A DNA stretch of 64,000 nucleotides, taken from positions 5,001-69,000 of the forward strand of contig LR746269.1 of the NCBI GenBank assembly GCA_902729315.2. The letters are read 5' to 3'. How positions within the stretch are numbered: the first letter of the stretch is position 1; every line of letters starts with the position of its first letter. Position numbers and translations under genes: made by a program. A model generated the notes under the pieces. That model saw nothing but the letters and a program-made list of their open reading frames with translations. It was not told where the DNA came from and searched no databases. This DNA is from Spirodela intermedia (lineage: Eukaryota > Streptophyta > Magnoliopsida > Alismatales > Araceae). This document shows, piece by piece, positions 10,352 through 21,211 of the stretch.

Positions 10352-13150
10352 GATGAGTAAATCAGAGATTTCATTGGCAGACTCATGTCCGCCGGATGAA
10401 AAAATGAGGGAAGCATGCGACCGAATAGGAAACCGCCACGTGGGGTGACTCGTCCGCGGCGATAAAACGCCATCCGAGGAACCTATTGATGGCCCGGACA
10501 TTGGGGCAGTCAATGGGCGGAACGGCCGCCTTGAGAACGGCAGTGATTCGCCGTTGGCCGACGTCCCCTCGGTTTCCGCAAACGAGGGAATGGCTCTTGG
10601 CGCCATTCCCTCGCTCTGCGGGAAAGGGGAGAGGGCACGTGGCGTCGTCTCCCCTGACCTCACCGTTGATCGTGAGATTAACGGTGAGGATCGACGAGAT
10701 GAAAAGGCCGGTGATGTGGGGGCGGTGTCAGCTGACGTGGACTCGTCAGCTTCGGTCCTTGATCTGACCGTTAATCTTGCGATCAACGGACAGGAGGGAG
10801 TCGAGATAAAGGCGCCGCATTCTACTGATGCCGTTACCTCGGTCCTCGTACCCATGGCGTCCCCCCCAGCGGAGGCTGACGCGGACTCGTCAGCTTGCGG
10901 AGAAAAGGCGTCAGGTGGCGGCTTTTCCTCGGAATCGGCTCTTCATCATCTGACCGTTGATCTTGAGATCAACGGACAGGAGGAAGCCGAGATAAAGGCG
11001 CCGCATTCTGCCGACGCCGTCACCTCGGTCCTGACAGCCAACGCGTCCCCGCTAGCGGTGGCTGACGGGGGCGGCGCCACTATGGTGGCGGCGGCACCCG
11101 TTCAGGCTGAGGCAGCAACACTCAAGGCCGCGAAACCCAAGGATGTCCGGGCCCAAGCACATGTGCGGCCCGTTACTGCCAAAGTAATACCTATGTGGCC
11201 AGAGCCAGTCCAGATCCAAACTCAAGCCCCAGTCATACTAACCCAGCCCACACAAATTCTTAATATGTCGGCCCAGCCCACTTAAACCTTAGCCCAGACT
11301 TGGGCCCAGCGACTTACAAGAACACAGCCAACTCCTACAACTCAGAACACACACCGAGCTCCATTACTTCCTATGTACACTACGGACCTCTTACCACGAA
11401 GTTATACTGAGGAAGAAAGAATGAGAATAGTCTCATTCTCTTCGAACGAGGTCTCTCAGCTAATTGAGGCATTCCAGTTTGCATTGATTGAACGTTTTAC
11501 CATAAAACGTCCCCATTTAGATGACATACTGAAAATATATTTAGCCTCTGGACATTTTTAGGGAAATGTAGCCATTGGTGCTCGTGATTACCAGAGTGTC
11601 TTCATCCGATTCGAGCTCGAGGCTGACTATCGGAAAGCCTAGAGCCGGACCACATGGGAGATTCAAAATGCCATTATGTACACTCATAGATGGACCCCAT
11701 ATCTTGACGGCACCTCTTGAGGGAAACAACCCTACTCCACTTCAGTTTGGATAGGTTTTCCGAGCTTGCCAGCACATCTATTCACGCCCAAGGCACTTGA
11801 GTCCTTGGCAAATGCAGTCGAAACATTTATACGCCTAGATCTAGGTGTTAAAATGTTCAATTGTCCAGGATATGCCCGCGTATGTGTCGAGTTAGACCTC
11901 TTAGCCCTCCTTCAGCGTATGATTATTGTGCAGAATGGGGATGAGAAAATCTACCAAAATATTATATATGAGAGATTACCTCATTTCTGCACACATTGCA
12001 CGATTTTTGGACACACTATTCACACATGTCGACAAAAAAATACTTCATCACTATCGGGGTCTACTTCTCTTCACTTACCACCCCTCTCATATGACGACTA
12101 TATTGTTGAGGTAGAAAAGACTACGTCTAGTCGTCGTCCTACACCGACCTCACATATTTCATCCCGACCATCAACATTCCAGGCTAGTACCCTACTGACA
12201 GGTTCTCACAAGACACCTCCACCTACTCTGGCGACACATTCCATTCCTCGAGCATCCACTTCCACCCGTAAAGGGAGGAAGACGGTAGCACGAGCATCAC
12301 CTCTTGTCTCAGTAGACATAGGAAAGATAGCCCAGACGTCGAATGCTTTCGATGCTCTCAGTACTTTGATTGAGGAGACTGATAGTGTTCCCACTATAGG
12401 GAAAGGTGACAGCCCACGAGTTCGACGATGCTCCCCTAAACGGGGAATTACTACTACTACTACTTTACCTTCGACCAGCCTCTCTCCATCCACTAGACTT
12501 CCTAAACCTATTACTTCCCCCACTACAAGGGACTCACCTAGTCAAACCCCACATACTAGATCCCCCCAGGCTATCCGACCCCCCATACTCACCCACCCCA
12601 CTCCACCCATTAGTGTCTCTCCACCACCCAGCTCCTCCCCGCCCATTCACTCTTCCCCACGTAGCATGAGTCCTTCACCTCTTAGTCCCCACCGACCGAG
12701 GTCTACCCCTTTCTCTGAGGGTATAGGCTTGGGCACTACCCATCCCCCTCAAATGCCCATCGAGGATCTACTAGGAGGGCCTACCCCCAGCATACTTCCT
12801 ATTAGTACATCTTATGTAGCCCCCGTTCTGATTCTTATACCCTCCCCCCCTCTCCCCCACTACACCCGCCAGATCAGTTTCCTATACTTGATCCACCACC
12901 CGTTGATTCTAGGGAGAGCACCGATAGAGGACAGTGCTTGACGAATCGTCAAGCACCGCACCCATCCTCCTCATCTAGTGCTCATGATACTAGTGGCCAC
13001 ATGACTAGTACCCATGAGGATGGTGGATCTGAGACTCATATTGAGACTACCTACCTAGAGGAGGGATATCAGACGGAGGCTAGGACCACACAACTCACTA
13101 GACGCTCACCTTACTCCACGAGATCTAGGACTCGTGGGGCCACTCATTAG
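10352..13150 (+). pseudogene. LINE ORF1, subfamily B head and A tail, broken
   Basis: The likely start is the ATG at 10,352 (reads MSKSEISLADSCPPDE). A TGA and a frame change follow within 200 bases. From 10,554 one frame runs to 12,941 with stops at 11,283 (TAA), 11,559 (TAG), 11,642 (TAG) and 11,719 (TGA). The N-terminal third holds two diverged repeats of about 70 residues built around LTVxLxINGQE. DUF4283 is at about 11,420-11,900, and the knuckle CTHCTIFGHTIHTC at about 11,988-12,030 is intact. A 1-base deletion near 12,828 relative to copy 1 shifts the frame; the true tail is read at 12,938-13,150. All but one stop are explained by C-to-T or G-to-A change from CAA, CGA or TGG. Confidence 0.9.
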
Positions 13151-13153
13151 ATC

Positions 13154-16100
13154 ATGATACCTAGCATCATATGGAATTGTTGGGGTATAGGTAACCTCGA
13201 AACCCAATTCTATATAGCTAGCCTTATCAGACAGTACCGACTAGGTATAGTAGGCCTCATTGAGCCCATGATATCATCAGATCGTATCCAACCCTTACTT
13301 AAGCGATTGGGTATGGATCATTTTCACTCCAAACCCACGAATCATACTTGGCTCTTTTGGACTAGACCATACTCTATGGAGTTGCTAGTCGAGGGATCCC
13401 AGCATATCACTATGACGGTTCGAGATCTCACCCAAGAGTTCACCTTCTCGGTCATCTATGCATCACATAGATCCGAAGAAAAGGAAACTCTTTGGGCGGA
13501 CCTAGTTCAGTACGTGAGGGACTACCCTACACTAGTTGAGTCTCCTTGGTACCTAGCAGGCGACTTCAATTGTGTTCGTAATACTAGTGAACGTCAAGGT
13601 GGGCAGATCACTAGGGCCCGTAACATGGAGACATTCAATGACTGCATTTTTCGATTAGTTCTTATTGAGCCACCTACATCAGGCGAGGTATGGACGTGGA
13701 GCAACAATTGAGGGGACGCTTTGATTTATGAGCGTATCGATCGTTGCTTCATCAATAGCATCGCCATGGTGCGACATCCCATATTAGTCACGATATTACC
13801 CCGTTATCGATTAGATCACACCCCGATCCTCATACTCCCTAAATAGAGTATGAGCACCCACAAACCTCCTTTCAGATTTTAGATCATGTGGCTCCAACAT
13901 GAAGACTTTCAGAGTTTCGTACGGAATCACTAGTACAGACATATCTCAGATTCTCCTATGGAGAACCTTAGCTATAGGTTAAGGAATCTCAAACTCCACC
14001 TTAAATGGTGGAACCGACATATCTATGGGAATGTCCATACCCAGGTTGATGTATTGCAAAAAGAGTTAGCAGAGGTTGAAAGACTACTGCAAGCTAGATA
14101 TTCAGATTGCTGCTTGGGAAAGGAGTAGAGTGAGCGACCAGCTTGATGAGGTTGTGCGACGACAGTAGTTATTCTATCTCCAGAAATCACGCATCTAGTG
14201 GTTACAAGAGGGTGATAGAAACACTCGTTTCTTTCATGCCTCAGTCGCTCACCGCTCACGTTCAGATTATACCTCTCTTTTAGAGACATATGATCAGGAC
14301 CTTTCCCACATGCAGGAGGCAGGGGTTGAGTACTTTTGTACTCTCTTAGCCTCTCAGCCGATCGAGATTTCTGATGATATGCTCACTTCGATCCCATCAT
14401 TGGTCACTCACCATGAGAGCTCTCTCACAACGGCCATACCCACGGGAGAAGAGATCAAGGAAGTAGTTTTCTCTATGAGCAGACATCGTGCACCTAGGCT
14501 CGATGGTTTCCTAGCTGATTTTTACATTTCATGTTGGGATATCGTTGGCACTGATCTCATCCAAGCTATCAAGGAAATCTTTCATCGTAAAGTCTTTACA
14601 CGAAGTTGGAAGGCCACCTTCCTTGCACTTATACCGAAGGTAACTACCCCAACCTCATTTAGAGACTTTCGACCTATCAGTTTATGTAACGTGTGTTATA
14701 AAGTTGTATCTAAGATCGTTACACGTAGATTGAGTAGTTTCCTTGATAGACTTATATCTCCAGAGCAATGCGGATTTGTCAAGAGACGGTACATTCACGA
14801 TAACATCATGCTAGTACATGAACTAGCACAGTCCTTTGGCCATGACTATCGAGGCTCCAACATCATCATCAAATTAGACATGGAGAAAGCCTTTGATAGG
14901 ATAGAGTGGAGTTTCCTCATTAAGGTTCTTAGACGCTTTGGGTTCACCGATGACTTCATTGACTTAATCGATGCATGTGTTAGGGAGAATCATTTCTCTT
15001 TATTGGTGAATGGTAGCTCCACACCATTCTTCACGGCCACGAGAGGTCTACGACAGGGCGATCTACTATCACCCACCCTCTTCATCTTGGTCGAAGAAGT
15101 CCTTAGTCGATCCCTCACTCGAGCGATCAATCAGGGACTTATCCGACCATACTACTCGAAGAGGGGTTGTCCGATCATCTCACACTCCCTCTTTGCTGAT
15201 GATGCGATACTCTTCCTCAATGGATGTGAGACATCTATTAGAGGGCTCATGAGTATTATCTCGAGGTATGAGCGAGCTGCAGGTCAACTCGTAAATGCCT
15301 CGAAGAGTAGCTTCACGGTAGGCCCTTCTACCCCCATAGGAACCATACGACGCATCCAGGGCTTAACAAGGTTCTCTCGTGGACACTTACCTTTTGACTA
15401 TCTAGGATGTCCTATCTTCCTCGGCCGTAGGCGCATACACTATTTTGACGCCCTAGTGGGCAAGTTGAGGAAGAAACTAGTGGGATGGAAGTTACAGCTT
15501 CTATCCCCTGGAGGACGGATCCAGTTGATACGCCATGTCCTCATGAGCATGCCATTACACCTTTTGGCAGTCCATGAGGTACCAGACACCATCTTACAAA
15601 CTATTAGACGGATATGCACGTCCTTCCTTTGGGATGGACAACTTGAAGGACCTCGTCGCCAACGCCGAGTTTCTTGGGAGAAAGCATGTCGACCTACGGA
15701 TGAGGGTGGCCTAGGTATTAGGCGCCCTCAAGATGTACTCAACATGCTTCAAAAGAAGCTCGTTTGGAGGATGAGGACCACACCATCAGTGCTAGGCTCT
15801 TTTGTGTTAGCCAAATATGGTGAGTGGGCTCGACAGCCGACCGACATCAAAGGAGTCAAACGATGGGTAGACTGCCAGCGACATTGGTTGGAGATGGTAC
15901 CCCTTATTCGTTGGCGAGTGGGGCGAGGCGCGATCAGTGCCTGGTACGACACTTGGCTAGAGGACACACCATTGGCCTGTTTTACCACTTTCACATCCTC
16001 TTAGCCTCGCTTGACGGTAGCCCAGCTTCTCCAAGGAGACACTCGTCTACTTATTGAGAGGCATGGACTACCGTCGGACTTGTTACCAACCATCACCATG

Positions 16101-17347
16101 ACTGAGACGAGTTTTACTGACGACCAACCCATCTGGACACTTACCATAAATGGCAGTTTCTCTTGTAGCTCCTCTTGGGAGCACTTTAGAAACTGCTCCC
16201 CAAAGACATTTTGGGGAAATCTCATATTGCATCCGGCCATCACACCTCGTGTTTCGTTCTTCCTGTGGAAGTTCATGCACCGAGGATTACCCATTGACGA
16301 TCGAGTGATTGTCACCGATCAAGAGGTGGAAAGGAGATGTCATTGTTGCTCCATCACGACGGACGAAAGTATGGAACATCTATTTTTCCATAGTGATATT
16401 GCTGTTGAGTGTTGGCGTCAACTTCTAGCAAATTGGCTTCCAATGCTCTCGTACAGACCTATGAGACCACCACTAGAGGTCTTTAGGAGAGTCATTGACT
16501 CACCGACGAGTGTCAAGGTTAGTCCCTTCATCTGTATCTCCATAGCATATATGTTATGGGAAATATGGAAGGGACGTAACTCATCTCGATTTGCAGGCCA
16601 AGTGATGCGTGCCACAGAGATTATGAGGCACGTAACACAATGGCTTCGGAGTACTCATTCCTTAGTGCCAAACAAAACGAAATGCTCGCGTTCTGTTTGT
16701 GAGGCTTTTGGGCTTTGGAGACTCCATATCATACCTACACAGACCCGGACTACTATCCGATCTGTTAGATGGACACCACCGAGGGCTGGACAGTGGAAAC
16801 TCAATGTCGATGGAGCATCTCAAGGTAATTCAGGACCATCTGGAGGAGGAGGTATCCTACGCGATAGTACAGGATGCATTCTCTTTGCCTTTTCAAACTT
16901 TTATAATATACGAACTAATACTGTGGCAGAGGCTATGGCAATACGGGATGGTTTGCTTCTTTGTGAGGAGCAAAATATTATTAATATTGTCTTAGAATCT
17001 GATTCCAAAGTGTTAGTGGACATGTTACGTGCAGACTCTTGTCCTCATTGGAGGCTCAAGAATATCTAGGCAGACATCATGCGATGTCGAGGGTGCATCA
17101 CAACCATTACGCATCAGTTCCGAGAAAGGAATCAGACGGCTGACGCCCTTGCTACACATGGAGTCAGATCGATCAGAGGATAGTCTTCTCTTCTTGGCAG
17201 GACATGCCCCTCGAAGCCCGAGGTACTCATAGACTTGAGCAACTCGGCATACCCTCTTTACGCATAGACCGCACTCCACTACCGGCCCCTCCACGGCAGT
17301 GGCGTATTGCTTGGAGGAGACCAGGGGTGACTACTATTGGCTGCTGA
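13154..17347 (+). pseudogene. LINE ORF2 of copy 3, broken
   Basis: Endonuclease is at 13,154-13,708 (GDFN intact), with the same in-frame stops as copy 1: TGA 13,709, TAG 13,880, and the linker TAG 14,196. A 1-base insertion near 14,107 shifts the frame. RT is open at 14,310-16,001 with AFDRIEW, QGDLLSPTLF (Pro to Leu) and FADD near 15,194. A TAG at 16,002 is followed by an open zf-RVT and RNase H frame at 16,011-17,066. The first three acidic RNase H residues are present (VDGA, AEAM, ESD). TAG at 17,067 replaces a Trp codon, a 1-base deletion follows near 17,170, and the ancestral stop is at 17,345. Confidence 0.92.
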
Positions 17348-18581
17348 AGACCACAATGGAGATACAGGTACGTGTTTCTTTTGTTTCTATTTTCAGGTCT
17401 ATCACAAGCCACAACCATGACATCATCATGGCGCTCATCCCATACCACCAATGTGGAATGTACTTTGCCTACCAACACAAGACGGACAACAAGGCACATC
17501 GTAATCCACCCGGGTACACTACTTCCAATCATTACTCTCCTCATAATCACCTCACATCTATTATCTATCACCCTCAAGCAATGAGGACACAGAACTATCA
17601 GCACATGTTGGCATCTGCCCACTTTTGAACTATAGGTCTATAGCACATCAGACCTGCCAAACTAGCTGTGAATCACCAACCTAGCACCTCTCTCAAGATC
17701 TCATTAGTACCATCAGCCAGCTTGAACCCATGAGAAGGTAAAGATCTATATCCATAGGATTGACCCTCTCTCCTCTCTCTCTCTCTCTCGATTCTCTATT
17801 TCTTTCTCCCCCTCTTTCTCTCTCTTCAAAAAAGAAAAGAAAAAAGAGGCAGCCTATTTCTTTTCCCGGAATCACTAGCCTATCATAGACAATTAGTGGA
17901 GGGTGAGGGAAAGGGCCCTTAAAATATAAAAAAATAAAAAAAAGGGGGCAACCTACTTCCCTTCCCCTAATCACTAGCCTAATACTCCAAGGGAATTACC
18001 TTTGTACACCAAATAATGGGCATTAGTGGAGGGTAAAAGAAGAGGCCGTCAAAAAAAAAAAAAAGAGAGAGAAAGAAGAGAGAGAGAATAAGAGAAAAGA
18101 AAAGAGTTAGAAAAAGAGACCAAGTCATTCCTCGTGGGGTGAAAGGTCCCCTACCTACTTAGAGGAAGTACGGCAACTGATGGTACTAATAAGATCTTGG
18201 CCAGAGGGATTAGACGCATGCAACACTAGGAAGGCAAGTTCATATTTGGGCTTATTGTCATGCTCCAGCATAGTTCTATCCTCCTCACTGCCCTAACCAC
18301 TCTTTTCTCACCACTTTATATCATTTTATTTATTTCTTAGAACCACTTAGTGCAACAAACTATTGTCTTACAGGAACACCTCATGGCGCACAACATGGAG
18401 GTCTACACGTCCTACTACTGTTGAACGGATCTTCCAACTTCATGAACTCAAAGGCTCTTCCAGCCCAATGCAAATCAACCGCCTTCTTCAAATATGATGA
18501 GCACACTGGAGTCTATCTCCAGTATTATCACATCCCCTCTTCAAAAGAGGTCTTTAATCCCCAAAAAAAAAAAAAAAAAAA
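17348..18581 (+). repeat. 3' UTR and poly(A) of LINE copy 3
   Basis: Same organisation as the 3' UTR of copy 1, and it keeps the 110-base segment at about 17,369-17,478 that copy 1 lacks. Two internal repeat units (17,845-18,060) end in A-rich tracts. The terminal poly(A) is 18,563-18,581. Confidence 0.85.
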
Positions 18582-18597
18582 CCCTAACCGCCCTAAG
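18582..18597 (+). repeat. Telomere-like joint between LINE copy 3 and 5S-like unit 1
   Basis: CCCTAACCGCCCTAAG follows the LINE poly(A) directly; the match to CCCTAAA is imperfect. The second CCCTAA may be the first bases of the 5S-like unit, since 19,084 reads the same way. Confidence 0.6.
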
Positions 18598-18608
18598 TGG
18601 GAGAGTTG

Positions 18609-18692
18609 CCATTGGATCCCATAAGAACTCCGGAGTTAAGCCTGCTCGGGTGGGAGTAGTCCCCAGATGGGTGACCTCCCTAGGAAGTCCCC
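18609..18692 (+). pseudogene. 5S rRNA-derived head of unit 1
   Basis: The string GGATCCCATAAGAACTCCGG, then AGTTAAGC, GGGAGTAGT and GATGGGTGACCTCC, then GGAAGTCC follow in the order and spacing of plant 5S rRNA (GGATCCCATCAGAACTCC, AGTTAAGCGTGC, GAGTAGTA, GATGGGTGACC). The box A and box C regions of the internal pol III promoter are recognisable. The first 25 or so bases of a real 5S gene and its 3' end are not matched, so this is not a functional rRNA gene. Confidence 0.85.
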
Positions 18693-18985
18693 AGGTACGT
18701 GCGCATGCATCTCGAGACGCTTGTTGTGCATGTCCTGAAAGGCACCGCTGCATTATCATGCCGCCTGGCACCCCAGCCACCATTCCAAGAGGCATATGTG
18801 GCATCATTTCACCATGCCAAGACGCCCCCAGCTTCGAAGAACATGCCGAGAGGCACCCCTGCCACCATGCCGAGAGGCATATGTGGCATCCATCTCACCA
18901 TGCCAAGACGCCCCCAGCTCCGAAGAATGTGCCGAAAGGCACTAGTGGCATCTATCTCCGAAGAATGTGCATGAGAGGCACCAAA

Positions 18986-19035
18986 GTGCTTGGGTGTGTG
19001 AAGTATCGGGATGGGTGACCTCCCGAGAAGTTCGG
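18986..19035 (+). pseudogene. Second, partial 5S-like segment in unit 1
   Basis: GTGCTTGGGTGTGTGAAGTA, then GGGATGGGTGACCTCC and GAGAAGTTC match the 3' half of 5S rRNA. It sits just before the A-rich tail. Confidence 0.7.
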
Positions 19036-19063
19036 CCCAAGACAGTTATCCCAAAGAAAAAAA

Positions 19064-19087
19064 CCTTAAACCCTAAACCCTAACCCT
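19064..19087 (+). repeat. Telomere-like joint, about 3 units
   Basis: CCTTAAACCCTAAACCCTAA lies between the A-tail of 5S-like unit 1 and the head of unit 2. Confidence 0.9.
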
Positions 19088-19377
19088 CCTAAGTGGGAGA
19101 GTTGCCACCGGATCCCATAAGAACTCTGGAGTTAAGCGTGCTCGGGTGGGAGTAGTCCCCAGATGGGTGACCTCCTTGGGAAGTCCCCAGGTACGTGCGC
19201 ATGCATCTCGGGACGCTTGTTGTGCATGTCTTGAAAGGCACCGCTGCATTATCATGCCGCCAGGCACCCCTGCCACCATGCCAAGAGGCATATGTGGCAT
19301 CATCTCACCATGCCGTGCTGTGCATGTGCTGAAAGGCACTATTGCATTACAGTTATCCCAAAAAAAAACAAAAAAAA
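19088..19377 (+). mobile_element. 5S rRNA-headed SINE-like unit 2 (internally shorter)
   Basis: A near copy of unit 1: the 5S-like head is at 19,105-19,188 and the body matches unit 1 up to about 19,314. It then jumps to the same end, CAGTTATCCC plus an A-rich tail (about 19,360-19,377), so most of the second half, including the partial 5S segment, is deleted. Confidence 0.6.
19105..19188 (+). pseudogene. 5S rRNA-derived head of unit 2
   Basis: Same matches to 5S rRNA as unit 1, here with AGTTAAGCGTGC identical to the canonical box A region and GATGGGTGACCTCCTTGGGA close to canonical. The 5' end is degenerate, so it is not a functional gene. Confidence 0.85.
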
Positions 19378-19389
19378 TAACCTAAACCT
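19378..19389 (+). repeat. Short telomere-like joint before LINE copy 4
   Basis: TAACCTAAACCT between the A-tail of unit 2 and the 5'-truncated LINE C. Only one imperfect unit and a half. Confidence 0.5.
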
Positions 19390-19390
19390 A

Positions 19391-21211
19391 GGCACCTAGG
19401 CACTGGCCCAGGCCGCTCACGCCTAGACCCTTTAGGTCTAGGCCGCTCAGGCCCAAATCGAGCTGGCCCAGCACAACCCACCCAAGCCCTAGACCTACCA
19501 GCCCAAATTGCTGAAACCAAAGCTGCTTAGGCCCACACCGAGCTAACCCAGCCCACCCAGGCCCAAGCCAAGTCTTGGGCCCAATGACTAGTAGGACAAC
19601 AGCCCACTCCTACAGTGGTGAATACACCGAGACGCGAGCTACACCCCACTTATGATGATGGAATACCATCACGGGGTTACACTGATGAAGGGGGAATGAG
19701 AATAGTCTCATTTTCCTCATTGAGGGCATTGACCTTTTGATAGGGTGCTTCTCTACAAAACGTCATCACCTAGGTGATATTTATAAGATCTATTTGGCCC
19801 CTAAACATTTTTAGGGTAAGGTAGTCATCGGCGCCCGTAATTATCGGAGCGTCTTTATCCGTTTTGAGCTCGAGGTTGACTATCAGAAAGCTTGGAGTAG
19901 GACCACATGGGAGATTCAGGATACCATTATGCATACATATAGATGGACCCCAAAGACAGACGGTATTTCCCAAGGGAAACAACCGCACTCCATTCCAGTT
20001 TGGATAAGTTTTCCTAGTCTACCAGCACATTTATTCACGCCTAAGGCACTTGAGTCTTTGGCGAATGCAGTTGGTACATTTATACGCCTAAATCCAAGCG
20101 TTAAAATGTTTAACCACCCAGGTTATGCACGAGTATGTGTAGAGATAGACCTCTTGGCCCCCCTTCAACGCATGATCATTGTGCAGAATGGGGATGAGAA
20201 GATCTATCAAATAGTTATATACGAGAAACTACCTTATTTTTGTACCCACTGCACAATGTTTGGACACACCATCCACACTTGTCGACATAAGACCACCCCA
20301 TCATCTTCAAAGTCTACCGTGATTTATTTATCACCCATGTCATATGATGATTATATCACTGAGGTAGGGAAGACTACACCTAGCCGCCCTCTCATACAGA
20401 GCTCGCATGCTCTCTCTCGACCACTGTCGGTCCAAATTGGTGTCCCTCCAGCCGGTCCTGGGAGGACAACCCCACCCCCCATACCAACAAGTAAGGGGAA
20501 GATAGTCGAGACATCGAATGTTTTTGAGGCTCTAGGTACCTTGATCGAGGAGGCTGACAATGTTCCCATCATAGGGAACAATATCAGCCCATGAGTTTGA
20601 CGACACTCCCCCAAATAGGGGGGGCCTACTATTACTTCACCTTTAACCAGCTCCTCTCCATCCATCAGACCTTCAGCTCTTACTACCTCTCTGTCACCAA
20701 CTAGCTCCCCTTCATCTGTTCGACCCTCTACACTCTCACATCTTCCATTACCTATTGCTCCCCATCAGCTAGGTCTGCCCCCTCCCACACCACACCTCGC
20801 CCACCCTCCCACCCCCCTCCATCAGCCGATAGGGTCCCCAATAGGAGCCCACCAGGTACATCCCTATTCGACCCTCCTTCTCTTTCTTTTTCTCCCTCCC
20901 TACCACCCCAACCTCTGGATCCACCATTGAGCACACCCTTAGAGAGCTCGAGGGAGCGTGAGAGCCCTAGCAGGAGAGAATGCTCGACGAATAGTCGAAT
21001 AATCTCTCTTTCATCCTCAGTGGAGGACAATAGCGGGCGCTCTACATCGAGTGCTGAAGACTCTGGATTTGAGTCCTCATTGGATCTCCCCATTGAGGGC
21101 ATTGACCTTTAGAGAGGATACTAGATAGAGATGGTAGATAGGGCTTCACGACATCGCTCTCCATATGTCACGAGATCTAGGGCTCGTGGTAATAACCACC
21201 ACCACTCATGA
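19391..21211 (+). pseudogene. LINE C ORF1, broken
   Basis: DUF4283 is recognisable from about 19,680 to 20,130 despite stops and a deletion near 19,720. The open stretch 19,929-20,594 covers the second half of DUF4283 and an intact knuckle CTHCTMFGHTIHTC (about 20,240-20,282). A TGA at 20,592 (Arg codon changed) and further stops follow in the Pro/Ser-rich tail. The last codons read into TCATGA, so the ORF1 stop (21,209-21,211) overlaps the ORF2 ATG at 21,208. Confidence 0.85.

Larger units (their letters stand above)
9988..18581 (+). mobile_element. LINE copy 3, full length, B/A chimera
   Basis: The only copy in the window with an uninterrupted 5' UTR-to-poly(A) layout. The 5' UTR and ORF1 up to about 12,510 match subfamily B (compare 31,935-33,790 and 41,500-42,060). 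From about 12,515 on, ORF1, ORF2 and the 3' UTR match subfamily A (compare 1,530-7,583). Poly(A) is at 18,563-18,581. Both ORFs carry stops and frameshifts, so the copy is dead although structurally whole. Confidence 0.92.
18592..19063 (+). mobile_element. 5S rRNA-headed SINE-like unit 1
   Basis: About 470 bases that begin with a degenerate 5S rRNA gene segment, continue with a body of short imperfect repeats built on ATGCCGAGAGGCA, hold a second partial 5S 3' half (18,986-19,035) and end in CAGTTATCCC followed by an A-rich tail (19,053-19,063). A pol III-type head with a poly(A) tail on the same strand is the layout of a 5S-derived SINE (SINE3 type, known in animals). No reading frame of note is present. 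A duplicate follows at 19,088. Confidence 0.6.

Noticed and set aside
18592-19380. Functional 5S rRNA genes
   Set aside because: The first 25 or so bases and the 3' end of 5S rRNA are not matched and no T-run terminator follows; only a central segment is conserved.
18592-19380. Cassandra-type TRIM element (5S sequence in LTRs)
   Set aside because: The two 5S-bearing units do form direct repeats, but each ends in its own CAGTTATCCC plus A-tail and a telomere-like run separates them; no primer-binding site, polypurine tract or TG...CA ends were seen. Not excluded fully.
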